Source of the DNA: Lactobacillus helveticus DSM 20075 = CGMCC 1.1877
GTDB taxonomy: Bacteria; Bacillota; Bacilli; Lactobacillales; Lactobacillaceae
Length of the DNA stretch: 25,774 bases
Direction of reading: 5' to 3'
Assembly: GCF_000160855.1 (NCBI RefSeq)
Contig: NZ_GG700752.1
Span: forward strand, 132,704 to 158,477
Within the stretch, counting starts at the first letter, position 1, and every line of letters starts with the position of its first letter. The translations under genes were made by a program, and so were the position numbers. Below, piece by piece: positions 7,965-15,351 of the stretch. Under the pieces are notes generated by a model. The model was not told the origin of the DNA and searched no databases. It saw only the letters and a list, made by a program, of their open reading frames with translations.

Positions 7965-8085
7965 GTACCGCCACTAGGAGTAGTCATTTTCTCCGGTAGC
8001 GAAAATGTTATCTTCTATATGTGGTCAGAGATGGCGGTCAACACTGTGTGAGCCTAGTTCCGTGTTGGTGGAATTAGGCTTTTTT
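7965..8085 (+). ncRNA. Candidate structured small RNA of about 120 nt, family not recognised
   Basis: Between a good promoter and a terminator lies a sequence with several compatible helices. The outer 7-bp stem is ACCGCCA (7967-7973) with TGGCGGT (8032-8038). An inner 7-bp stem is CATTTTC (7985-7991) with GAAAATG (8001-8007). The terminator hairpin spans 8051-8080. In addition CAACAC (8039-8044) is complementary to GTGTTG (8062-8067) in the terminator loop, a possible pseudoknot. No ORF of interest occurs. A separate TATAAT follows the terminator for the next gene, so an independent small RNA is favoured over a leader. A riboswitch or attenuator for the DUF975 gene remains possible. Confidence 0.55.
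8051..8085 (+). terminator. Rho-independent terminator of the candidate small RNA
   Basis: An 11-bp stem (8051-8061 with 8070-8080, one G-T wobble, core AGCCTA/TAGGCT), an 8-base loop and six T residues. Confidence 0.85.
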
Positions 8086-8110
8086 GATGCCGTTTTTCAT
8101 TGACTATAAT
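8084..8110 (+). promoter_or_regulatory. Likely promoter of the DUF975 gene
   Basis: A perfect TATAAT lies at 8105-8110. Upstream there is only a weak -35: TTGATG at 8084-8089 with a 15-base spacer, or TTTTGA at 8082-8087 with 17. It sits between the preceding terminator and the gene at 8161. Confidence 0.45.
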
Positions 8111-8160
8111 CTACGTTTAGGCGACACTAATTATGTAACTGACATAGAAAGAGTGGGAAA

Positions 8161-8835
8161 ATGGCTGTTACAAGAAAAGGATTGAAAGACAATGCCAAGC
8201 AAGCCTTACGTGGAAATTGGGGCTGGGCAGTAATCGTCTTTTTAATTAATGCAATCATCGTTGGTGTTTTCACGGGTTGTGGACATAGATTCGATGAGAT
8301 TTATATGAACTATGATGGAAATAGTTTTTTGATGCAATGGCTTAGTCCATTAGGATCTCTTCTAGGTTGGATTGGCGATTTCTTTGCTTTAAGTTTAGCA
8401 ATTTCATTTTTGAAATTAAGAGATAATCAAAAAGAAGAAAAGACATATATGGCTGCATTTTCCGTATTTACGGAAAATCGTTTTGTTCCAGAATGTCTTA
8501 ACTTTATATTAACGAGTATTTTTACATTTTTATGGACTATTCTTTTAATTATCCCAGGTATTATAAAATCTTATTCATATTCAATGACAGCATACATTGT
8601 TAAGGATATGGTAGCCAGCGGTAAGCAAGTTGGCGTAACCGATGGTATTAACGCCAGCAAGGAGCTCATGAAGGGTCACAAGATGGATTTGTTTATCTTT
8701 GACTTAAGTTTCATTGGATGGTTCTTGCTTGGCGGTTTAACCGCAGGGATAGGCCTATTATGGATTGTTCCATATTACCAAACTGCTAAAGCAAACTTTT
8801 ACCGTCACATTGCAGGCGATAAGTTCTTAAAGTAA
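8161..8835 (+). CDS. DUF975 family integral membrane protein
   Basis: This 224-residue polytopic membrane protein has the DUF975 pattern. Its N-terminus reads TRKGLKDNAKQALRGNWGWAV. A central block (LLIIPGIIKSYSYSMTAYI) is followed by a GI-ASKELMKGHKMDLFIFDLSFIGW segment, and the C-terminal part ends with WIVPYYQTAKANFYR. The family occurs widely in Firmicutes and its function is not established. The ATG at 8161 follows a GAGTGGG ribosome-site-like run. It stands alone between two terminators, so it is monocistronic. Confidence 0.88.
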   Translation: MAVTRKGLKDNAKQALRGNWGWAVIVFLINAIIVGVFTGCGHRFDEIYMNYDGNSFLMQWLSPLGSLLGWIGDFFALSLAISFLKLRDNQKEEKTYMAAFSVFTENRFVPECLNFILTSIFTFLWTILLIIPGIIKSYSYSMTAYIVKDMVASGKQVGVTDGINASKELMKGHKMDLFIFDLSFIGWFLLGGLTAGIGLLWIVPYYQTAKANFYRHIAGDKFLK

Positions 8836-8847
8836 AAAGAGCAAAAT

Positions 8848-8886
8848 AAAATGCATCAGGTAAGTTTTTACCTGGTGCATTTTTTG
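8848..8886 (+). terminator. Rho-independent terminator after the DUF975 gene
   Basis: Arms AAATGCATCAGGTAA and TTACCTGGTGCATTT, with a short loop and a T run at 8880-8885. Together with the A-rich left flank it can serve both strands, including the convergent lysozyme gene. Confidence 0.88.
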
Positions 8887-8900
8887 ATAACTAATTATTT

Positions 8901-9007
8901 TTAGTAGACATTAGCAGCCTTGATGTACTTGTTTTTACCAATCTTGTAGTACTTTTTACCGTTGATGGTCTTCTTCTTACCATGACCAGTAACAGAATGG
9001 TTCTTCT
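8901..9007 (-). pseudogene. Out-of-frame remnant of a SLAP wall-binding domain (C-terminus of the lysozyme)
   Basis: Downstream of the lysozyme stop, another frame on the same strand reads SVTGHGKKKTINGKKYYKIG and then KNKYIKAANVY to a stop at 8901-8903. GKKYYKIGKNKYIKAAN is the typical end of the SLAP (surface-layer protein) domain that binds lactobacillus cell walls. The preceding lysozyme residues KARVLKHKALKKNH are the beginning of the same domain. The join is broken by the 17-bp duplication at 8997-9030. Removing one copy restores a continuous 306-residue protein. Confidence 0.85.
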
Positions 9008-9030
9008 TTAAAGATGGTTCTTCTTTAAAG
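8997..9030. repeat. 17-bp perfect tandem duplication inside the lysozyme gene
   Basis: The unit ATGGTTCTTCTTTAAAG occurs at 8997-9013 and again, without any difference, at 9014-9030. Because 17 is not a multiple of three, it shifts the frame of the minus-strand gene and creates the stop at 9008-9010. Confidence 0.97.
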
Positions 9031-9838
9031 CCTTGTGCTTCAATACACGAGCCTTACCAGTGTTCTTCCTAGGAGCTTGAGAAACTGCACTACCTGATGA
9101 TGAAAGTGGTAAAACGTTAATATTACCGTCTACGTTAAGACCACGCCAGTTATCAGTAAATTGCCAAATTGAAACGCCTTTCATTGATGGGAAGTAATTG
9201 AAGTTTGGATTATCAATACGACCTGAGATTGCGTATGAAGCAACCCATAAACTGTTAGGGAATTCATTAACTACTTTGTTAGTGTTAATGTTGTTTTTCA
9301 ATACAGATGAACTAGCGTAAAGAAGTGGCTTGTAACCAGCAGCTTTAACTTTCTTCATGAAAGCAATAATTGCATTAGCAGTTGGGTTCTTACCCATGTT
9401 GATATTGTTGCCGTCACCTGATTCGTAGTCACAAGCAAGGTATGAGCCTGGGTTAAGGCCTACAGCCTTAGCTGATGAAATAGCGTAGTTTGCTTCACGC
9501 TTAGCAACTGAAGTGCTTGCACTGAAAGTAGCGAAGTGGTAGCCCATTGGTATCATGTTTTGACTGCGTGCACTAGCAATTTGACCACTAGCCTTAGGGT
9601 TTCTGTAGCTGGTACCTTCACTAACTTTAACTACAGCAAACTTGGCACCAGATCTAGCATGAGCAGACAAATCAGCACTTTGGTAACTAGCAACGTCAAT
9701 ACCAAGTGAACGTGCAGCAACTGAAGTAGTTGAAGCTTGAACAGTTTGTGGAGCTTGAGCTTTTACTGCAGCGATACCTGTAGTTAAAAAAATAGCAACG
9801 CATGCTAATTTAGTAATAAATTTCTTCTTAAATAACAA
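9008..9838 (-). CDS. Secreted GH25 lysozyme, C-terminally truncated
   Basis: This 276-residue glycoside hydrolase family 25 muramidase should cleave the MurNAc-GlcNAc bond of peptidoglycan outside the cell. A signal peptide is clear: basic FKKKFITK, a hydrophobic core, then AQA/VQA cleavage sites near residues 29-35. GH25 motifs follow: GIDVASYQ (D48), YLACDYESG (D137, E139 as likely catalytic acids), LWVASY and IWQFTD (about 198-228), and NVDGN (D238). The start is TTG at 9838, with GGGGGA about 8 bases upstream. No in-frame ATG fits better. The normal C-terminus is a SLAP wall-binding domain, and here it is lost after residue 275 through a tandem duplication. The catalytic domain is complete, so a freely secreted enzyme could still be active. 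It is monocistronic and convergent with the DUF975 gene. Confidence 0.92.
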   Translation of the reverse strand: MLFKKKFITKLACVAIFLTTGIAAVKAQAPQTVQASTTSVAARSLGIDVASYQSADLSAHARSGAKFAVVKVSEGTSYRNPKASGQIASARSQNMIPMGYHFATFSASTSVAKREANYAISSAKAVGLNPGSYLACDYESGDGNNINMGKNPTANAIIAFMKKVKAAGYKPLLYASSSVLKNNINTNKVVNEFPNSLWVASYAISGRIDNPNFNYFPSMKGVSIWQFTDNWRGLNVDGNINVLPLSSSGSAVSQAPRKNTGKARVLKHKALKKNHL

Positions 9839-10111
9839 CGTAAATCCCCCATGAATTTTTTATTAATAGAATTATAAATAATCAGTAACTTTCATATAGA
9901 AACATTTCAATCATAATGATTATTCCGAAGCGGGTCAAGCTTCCTAACGATAAATTAAACTATAGGTAATAATATGGTAACTAATGTAACCAATCTGTAT
10001 TATTTGTCGACTAAATTTCTCTAAAAAGGAGCCCCTTTATTCCCAAAAATAAAAAAATCCACGTATAATTAATGAGGCACAATGAGATAACGTAGATTTG
10101 AGGTTTTACTG

Positions 10112-11728
10112 TTGAACAAAAAGATCCTATCGGGTTCGTTCTGGCTATCATTTGGTAGTATCGTATCGAGAATTCTAGGAGTAGTATATTTAATTCCTTG
10201 GTTGATTATGCTGGGGAGCTATCACAACCAATTGAATGCACAAGCTCTGTTTAATTCTTCGTATACACCATACGCATTATTTTTATCTGTTGGAACCGCA
10301 GGGCTTCCTTCAGTTATTGCCCGGGAAGTATCACAATTAAATTCACAAAATAGATATAAAGACAGTTTGTATATTACTAAGCTGGGTCTCATTATCATGT
10401 TGGTAATGGGGCTAGCTTGTGGAATTTTGCTATATGCAACTGCACCAATTATTGCCAAAAACAGTCCAGTAGATTCTGTAGCTAGTGCTACAATTTCAAT
10501 TCGGGTTTTGGTACCGGCTGTAATTATTTTGCCATCAATGAGTATGGTAAGAGGATGGTTCCAGGGAAATAACGATATGAAGCCATATGGTATTTCCCAA
10601 TTATGGGAACAATTTGCGCGAATTCTCTTTATTTTGCTGGCAACTTTCTTAGTGATTGAAGTTTTTCATCACAATTACGTAATTGCAGTTTATTTTAGTG
10701 TATTCGGTGCCTGTGTTGGCGCTATTGCCAGCCATTTATACCTCTTTGCGTATTTACGCAAGCAGTGGGGACATTATAAGCAGCTCCTTGAAAGCAGCGA
10801 GGAGCGAGCTTTAAACAACGTAACGCGAAGCTTACTTAATTTATGGTATGCTTCCATACCTTTTGTTTTATTGGGTTCCTTTATTACAGTTACTCAATTA
10901 GTGGATCAATTGTTGTTCAAGCAGGTCTTGATAAACTTTAATCACCTCACTAGCAGCTACGTTAGTTACATTTATACGATTTTTTCAGCCAATCCAAGCA
11001 AGATTACTACAGTGATTATTTCTTTGGCTACCGCTGTATCTGAAACGAGCTTGCCATTATTGGCCGGTCTTAAGTTTAAAAATAAAAATCGACAAGAAAG
11101 CATTAAAAAGTTGTTGCTAGAAAACTATCGCTTGCTCTTATTTGTATTGTTACCGGTAGTAGCCTCAGGTGTATTTGCGGCATCACCAATTTATACGGTG
11201 TTGTTTTCTCATGATAGTCTTGGCGCATATTATTTGGTTGAAAATATTGTTCAAAGTTTGTTAGCCGGACTAGTAATGAATTCTTTAACTTTGCTCTTAG
11301 CTTTGAATATGAATAAACTAGCCGTGATTTACATGGTTTGGGGGATTGTGTTTAAAGTGATCTTGCAGGTTCCGATGACCATGTTTATGAATGCGGACGG
11401 TGCAATTTTATCTACGGATATCTCATTTTTAATCGTTATTTGGCTTAGTTACCATAAGCTTAACAAGACCTATAGCATTCGCCTAACTAGTTTATTGCCA
11501 ATTGTTGTTACTAACGAAATTTATGTAGTCATTTTATTTATTTATCAATTGTTGATAGGAAATCACTTTGATCATTTAGGTCGAGTAGGCAGTTTAATTT
11601 ACTTAGCAATTTTTGGTTTAGTCTTTTTAGGATTATACATATTAATTGCCAACTTAATGGGAATTTCCCAGGATATTTTTGGCAAAAAAATCGGTTATCG
11701 ATATTATCGTTATAAGCATTATGAATAG
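10112..11728 (+). CDS. YtgP/MurJ-type lipid II flippase (MOP superfamily)
   Basis: This 538-residue membrane protein has about 14 hydrophobic segments and the pattern of B. subtilis YtgP (the MurJ functional homologue). Examples are an SRILGVVYLIPWLIML start, YALFLSVGTAGLPSVIAREVS, MSMVRGWFQGNNDMKPYGISQLWEQ and a second half with related repeats. It probably flips lipid-linked cell-wall precursors outward. Export of another polysaccharide lipid is an alternative for this superfamily. The start is TTG at 10112, supported by GAGG at 10100-10103 with 8-base spacing. A TATAAT at 10064-10069 may be its -10, although no good -35 is seen. It ends 1 bp before a two-way terminator. Confidence 0.88.
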   Translation: MNKKILSGSFWLSFGSIVSRILGVVYLIPWLIMLGSYHNQLNAQALFNSSYTPYALFLSVGTAGLPSVIAREVSQLNSQNRYKDSLYITKLGLIIMLVMGLACGILLYATAPIIAKNSPVDSVASATISIRVLVPAVIILPSMSMVRGWFQGNNDMKPYGISQLWEQFARILFILLATFLVIEVFHHNYVIAVYFSVFGACVGAIASHLYLFAYLRKQWGHYKQLLESSEERALNNVTRSLLNLWYASIPFVLLGSFITVTQLVDQLLFKQVLINFNHLTSSYVSYIYTIFSANPSKITTVIISLATAVSETSLPLLAGLKFKNKNRQESIKKLLLENYRLLLFVLLPVVASGVFAASPIYTVLFSHDSLGAYYLVENIVQSLLAGLVMNSLTLLLALNMNKLAVIYMVWGIVFKVILQVPMTMFMNADGAILSTDISFLIVIWLSYHKLNKTYSIRLTSLLPIVVTNEIYVVILFIYQLLIGNHFDHLGRVGSLIYLAIFGLVFLGLYILIANLMGISQDIFGKKIGYRYYRYKHYE

Positions 11729-11759
11729 AAAAAGCAGCAGGACAACCTGCTGCTTTTTT
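11729..11759. terminator. Bidirectional rho-independent terminator between convergent genes
   Basis: Arms AAAAGCAGCAGG and CCTGCTGCTTTT with a 4-base loop (ACAA), with A residues on the left and T residues on the right. It can end the flippase transcript and, on the other strand, the small RHH-like gene. Confidence 0.92.
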
Positions 11760-11766
11760 AGTAGTT

Positions 11767-12003
11767 TTAATAGTTGCGATTGATGTCGCCCATGCTGGAG
11801 CGCATTGCTTCATCAACATATCTTGACGTTTCTACATCCGTTTCTTTTAATGCGTCTTGAACGTCTTTGTAACTCATTTGATTAACGAGATAGAATCTCA
11901 ATGCTTTATTGACTAATTCGTTAAAATCAGTGTCATTAATTTCATTATATTTATCGATTAATTTAGCAATATCGCTATTTAATTCAAAGTGTTTTCTTGG
12001 CAT
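11767..12003 (-). CDS. Small ribbon-helix-helix-like protein
   Basis: This 78-residue protein starts from ATG 12003, or GTG 12015 if the longer form is used. The ATG has GGTGGGA at normal spacing and is preferred. The segment KHFELNSDIAKLIDKYNEINDTDFNELVNKALRFYLVNQ resembles the strand-helix-helix layout of RHH DNA-binding proteins, such as antitoxins and CopG-like regulators. The charged C-terminus (residues 40-78) has no recognised motif. No toxin gene lies next to it, so an antitoxin role is only a possibility. It has its own extended -10 promoter inside the end of the upstream permease gene. Confidence 0.6.
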   Translation of the reverse strand: MPRKHFELNSDIAKLIDKYNEINDTDFNELVNKALRFYLVNQMSYKDVQDALKETDVETSRYVDEAMRSSMGDINRNY

Positions 12004-12031
12004 ATTTGTTCCCACCCTTTTCTATAAAGGC

Positions 12032-12060
12032 ATTATAGCATAAGGCCTGCTAAACAATTG
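12032..12060 (-). promoter_or_regulatory. Extended -10 promoter of the RHH-like gene
   Basis: On the minus strand TGCTATAAT lies at 12040-12032, an extended -10 with a perfect hexamer. A weak CAATTG at 12060-12055 is 17 bases upstream. It overlaps the last codons of the permease remnant. Confidence 0.55.
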
Positions 12061-13822
12061 ATGACAAAGCATCTAGCATATTGATCTTTTTGGTTTTGTG
12101 GTGAACCACAATTGCTAAAGCTGCGGTAATGATTGCTGGAATTAATGCGGAAAAGACAAAATTAAGTGGATACATATTTGGATCAAACATTGCGGCATCA
12201 GGTGGCAAGCTGGTGATGATGAAGTGGTGCAGCCACCAACCAAAACCGAAGCCTACGATGATTCCTAGTGCGGAAAGAATAATAGTTTCTCGGTAGATAT
12301 ACATGGTAGCTTCGTTATCATAAAAGCATAGCACCTTGATAGCAGAAAGTTCCCGGATTCTTTTGGCAACGTTGATGTCAGTCAAATTGTAGATAACGAC
12401 AACAGCGAGCATCCCTGAAATCAAAATCAAGATGAAGATAACCTCATTCAAACTGCCGGTGTAGCTACCCAAAATTTTTCTGTTAGAAGAATTAGAAACC
12501 ACAGTTTCGATTGCGGCCGTTTTGACTAATTTTTGACTGATCCGGTTAACTTCTTGCGGCTGATGGTTTCGCATAGTGATGAGATATGCATTAGCCGTAT
12601 ATTTTTGCCCGGTAGCTCGGGTGTACTCTGTTTGATTCATGAAGATGTAATGGCCTAAATACATCTCACAGATGCCCTTAACTTTAAAGTGATAAGTTTT
12701 TCCGGCACTATTTTTTAGAGAAATAGTTGAACCCTTTTTGACATTTAATAAAGTAGCCAATTTTTCAGAAATAATTACACCATCGTTAGGCAAGGCAAGT
12801 TTCTTTTTGCTTTGTCTTTCTCTCAAGTTAATTGATTTCCTAAAATTGGTGGCTGATTTTGGTGCAATCATCATGATATTTTCGGTTGAGCCACTTTGAT
12901 TAAGGTGCTTGGTTAATTGTTGATATTGCACGGGATTTGTTTGCGTAATATCTTTTTCTTTAAAAATCTTATCTAATTCATTCTGTTCTTTCTTAGTAAC
13001 GTGTTTACTCTTTAAAGCGATGACATCATTTTTTTGGACAGCAGAATATTGAATATTTCCAATGCCTTGTAAAGAATCTCGAATCCCAAAGCCCATGACC
13101 AATAATCCAGTACAGCCCGCTACCCAAAAAATAGTCATTAACATTCTGCTCTTATAACGGAAGATGTTTCGTGCAGTAACTTTGGCAGAAAAACTCATAT
13201 GCTTCCATAGCCAAGAAATATGTTCTAGCAAAATGCGAGAACCATTCTTCGGTGGCTTTGGCAAAAGCAATGCGGCGGGCTTTTCTCTTAGCGTTTGATA
13301 AAGCGTGAGCATGGAAATAGCAGTAGTGGCAAGTAGTGCGATGATCAATGAAATGAGTAGTGGTCCCCAAGCAAAGTTTAACTGGTAATCACTACCTAAG
13401 GTGGAACTTGCTAGGTATGCTTTGATAATCAGATTAGGCAAGAAAGTATACCCTAAGCTGACACCTAAAATTGTAGCAGATGTACTGTAAAGCAAGAATT
13501 TTATGGCGATACTGCCATTGCCATATCCCAGAGCCTTAAAAGTACCGATATTGGTGCGTTCTTCTTCCACAAAACGCCTCATGGTAGTTAGGCTGACTAA
13601 TGCGGCAACTGCAAATAAGAAAACAGGGAAGACGTTGGCTAAAACCTCAACTCGCTCGGAATCAGCTCGGTAAGATGAATATCCTTGGCTTTCTTCTCGA
13701 CTGCTAATAGTGTAGCTAGGATAATCAATTTTAATTTTATTTTTAGGTACCTCAATTTGACCGGGTGTAATAGGGATGCCTCTTTTGATATTGCTGTTTA
13801 TATAATTGAACGTATTTATCAT
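12050..13822 (-). pseudogene. FtsX-like ABC permease, C-terminal two thirds of a frameshifted gene
   Basis: This frame (590 codons from ATG 13822) holds most of a MacB/FtsX-type permease. It contains the first FtsX core after PVFLFAVAALVSLTTMRRFVEEERTNIGTFKALGYG, a large extracellular region, and a second FtsX core (EVIFILILISGMLAVVVIYNLTD, IRELSAIKVLCF) ending in a helix and KTKKINMLDALSSIV. The residues before YPSYTISSREESQGY belong to a linker of the full permease, so the ATG at 13822 is probably not a natural start. The frame overlaps the N-terminal part at 13752-13822. Removing one base from the A run near CAAAAG, around 13794, would join both into 833 residues, normal for the family. 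Confidence 0.85.
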
Positions 13823-14552
13823 ATTTGTCTTGTCTATTCTTATTTAATGCCTTTTGGGGTTTGTTTTGATCATGGTATACGCGATTGCGATAAGTGACGC
13901 TAAATGGGCTCAAATTAGCAGTGTTTTTAAAAGTTACACGTGAAACTTGATAAACAGGTGAGGCGAACGCATTGTGCGTTGTAACGGCAAATCCACTTAG
14001 TCGACCGTTGCCGATATTAGTTTGACCAAATTGCGTTTTATCTAAAAATTCACTGGATTTAACAAAGCCAACAATTTTATATGTTTTATTCTTTAGAATT
14101 CCTGGCTTAGTAAAACTAATCTTTTCACCGATGTGATACTTCTTTTTAAGCAAGTATGAAAGAGTGATTTCTTTATTATTTTCTGGGAAATGCCCCTTAA
14201 TTAGTTCATAGCTTGAAAGAGTATTTGATTGAGAGAATACCCGTAAAACATCTTGGTTAGATTTAACCTTTGCATCTTGCAAATAACCAAAGGTAGCCTG
14301 CTTAACTGCGGGCGAATTTTTAATAGTTGCTCGGTCGGTTGAATTGATCCCATAGTTAGAAGTAACGGTCACATTAGCTAAGTTGTGTTTAGCAAAAAAG
14401 TCAGCACCTGTTGCACGCATGTCGGGACCGGCCATCTTTAGTCCTACAAAGGCAAAGGTACCTAAACCTATTAGCAAAATAATTGCAATATAACGACCAA
14501 GCGAGTGCGTTATAACTTGAAAAGCATCCTTCCATAAAATCGATTTACGCAT
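13752..14552 (-). pseudogene. FtsX-like ABC permease, N-terminal part of the same frameshifted gene
   Basis: This frame has 266 codons from ATG 14552. It encodes a first membrane helix (residues 17-38), the start of a MacB-type extracellular domain, and a KYDKYVQLYKQQYQKR coiled stretch, then derails into HPYYTRSN and a stop. The ATG lies 9 bp after the ABC ATPase stop, so the two formed an operon. With its helix and extracellular domain but no FtsX core it cannot transport alone. Programmed frameshifting is unlikely, because no classical slippery heptamer with a downstream fold was noticed. Confidence 0.85.
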
Positions 14553-14561
14553 CGTTAATAC

Positions 14562-15263
14562 CTACCATTCAATGCTACTGATATCGGCAGGATGATCATT
14601 AGTCTCAATCTTCTGAATACCGCCATCATGAATACGAATCACCTTATCCGCAATTGGGGCAATAGCAGTGTTATGAGTAACGATCAGTACAGTAGAGCCA
14701 TTTTTTCGGCTCATGTCTTGCAGAATCTTTAAAATCCGTTTACCAGTTTTGTAATCCAGTGCTCCGGTCGGTTCATCACACAATAATAATTCTGGCTTTT
14801 TAGCGATAGCACGTGCGATCGCTACACGTTGCTGTTCACCACCAGATAATTGAGCAGGAAAGTTTTGCTCGCGATCAGTTAAATCGACTTCTCTTAATGC
14901 TTCATCTGGATTCATAGCATCCGGAACGATTTGCGCTGCCAATTCTACATTCTCTTTTGCGGTTAGGTTAGGAATTAAATTATAGAATTGAAAGACAAAA
15001 CCTACATTATTTCTGCGGTAAGTTGTTAATTGTTTGGCATTATAAGATCCAATATTTTTACCTGCTACAATCACGTCACCGCTTGTATTAGGTTCCATCC
15101 CGCCTAAAATGTTCAGCAACGTTGACTTGCCAGCTCCTGAAGAGCCCAAAATGACTACTAATTCTCCCTTATCAATAGAAAAAGTAATATCTTTGTTGGT
15201 ATAAATAGTTGTATACCCAGATTGATAAATTTTAGTATTATTTTTCAATTCTATATAAGCTAT
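14562..15263 (-). CDS. ABC transporter ATP-binding protein (MacB/LolD type), start codon apparently lost
   Basis: The ATPase is intact: Walker [10 protein letters not shown], signature [14 protein letters not shown], Walker [13 protein letters not shown] and H-loop IVTHN. It pairs with the FtsX-like permease just downstream, and such systems export peptides or handle envelope stress rather than import. The family N-terminus [12 protein letters not shown] begins right after an ATA codon at 15263-15261, which has an AGGAAG ribosome site (15278-15273) at 9-base spacing. That pattern suggests ATG mutated to ATA. A TTG at 15272 touches the ribosome site, and a TTG at 15317 lies within the putative -35, so both are poor alternatives. 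Weak initiation at ATA or TTG may remain. Confidence 0.88.
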   Translation of the reverse strand: MAYIELKNNTKIYQSGYTTIYTNKDITFSIDKGELVVILGSSGAGKSTLLNILGGMEPNTSGDVIVAGKNIGSYNAKQLTTYRRNNVGFVFQFYNLIPNLTAKENVELAAQIVPDAMNPDEALREVDLTDREQNFPAQLSGGEQQRVAIARAIAKKPELLLCDEPTGALDYKTGKRILKILQDMSRKNGSTVLIVTHNTAIAPIADKVIRIHDGGIQKIETNDHPADISSIEW

Positions 15264-15265
15264 AA

Positions 15266-15317
15266 TTATCAACTTCCTAGCATAATTGTATAATGGGATT
15301 AATATAAGTTCATTCAA
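15266..15317. promoter_or_regulatory. Overlapping face-to-face promoters of the ABC operon and the EIIC gene
   Basis: On the plus strand TTATCA (15266-15271), 17 bases, TATAAT (15289-15294) would drive the EIIC gene. On the minus strand TTGAAT (15317-15312), 17-18 bases, ATTATA/TTATAC at about 15294-15288 would drive the ABC operon with a leader of about 18 bases. The -10 hexamers share the same bases, so the two polymerases should compete. Confidence 0.5.
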
Positions 15318-15351
15318 TCATATTTATTGAAGATAGGTAAAGGGAAAAGCT

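Noticed and set aside
9926..9942. Small inverted repeat GAAGC-N7-GCTTC upstream of the lysozyme
   Set aside because: Five-base arms without a T run on either strand, which is too short to call a terminator or operator.
9840..10110. Possible riboswitch or T-box in the divergent lysozyme-flippase gap
   Set aside because: No T-box core or known riboswitch motif and no terminator were found. Only a candidate -10 (10064-10069) and the ribosome sites are visible.
11538..11819. 93-codon minus-strand frame across the terminator and flippase end
   Set aside because: It reads through a strong bidirectional terminator and overlaps two better-supported genes.
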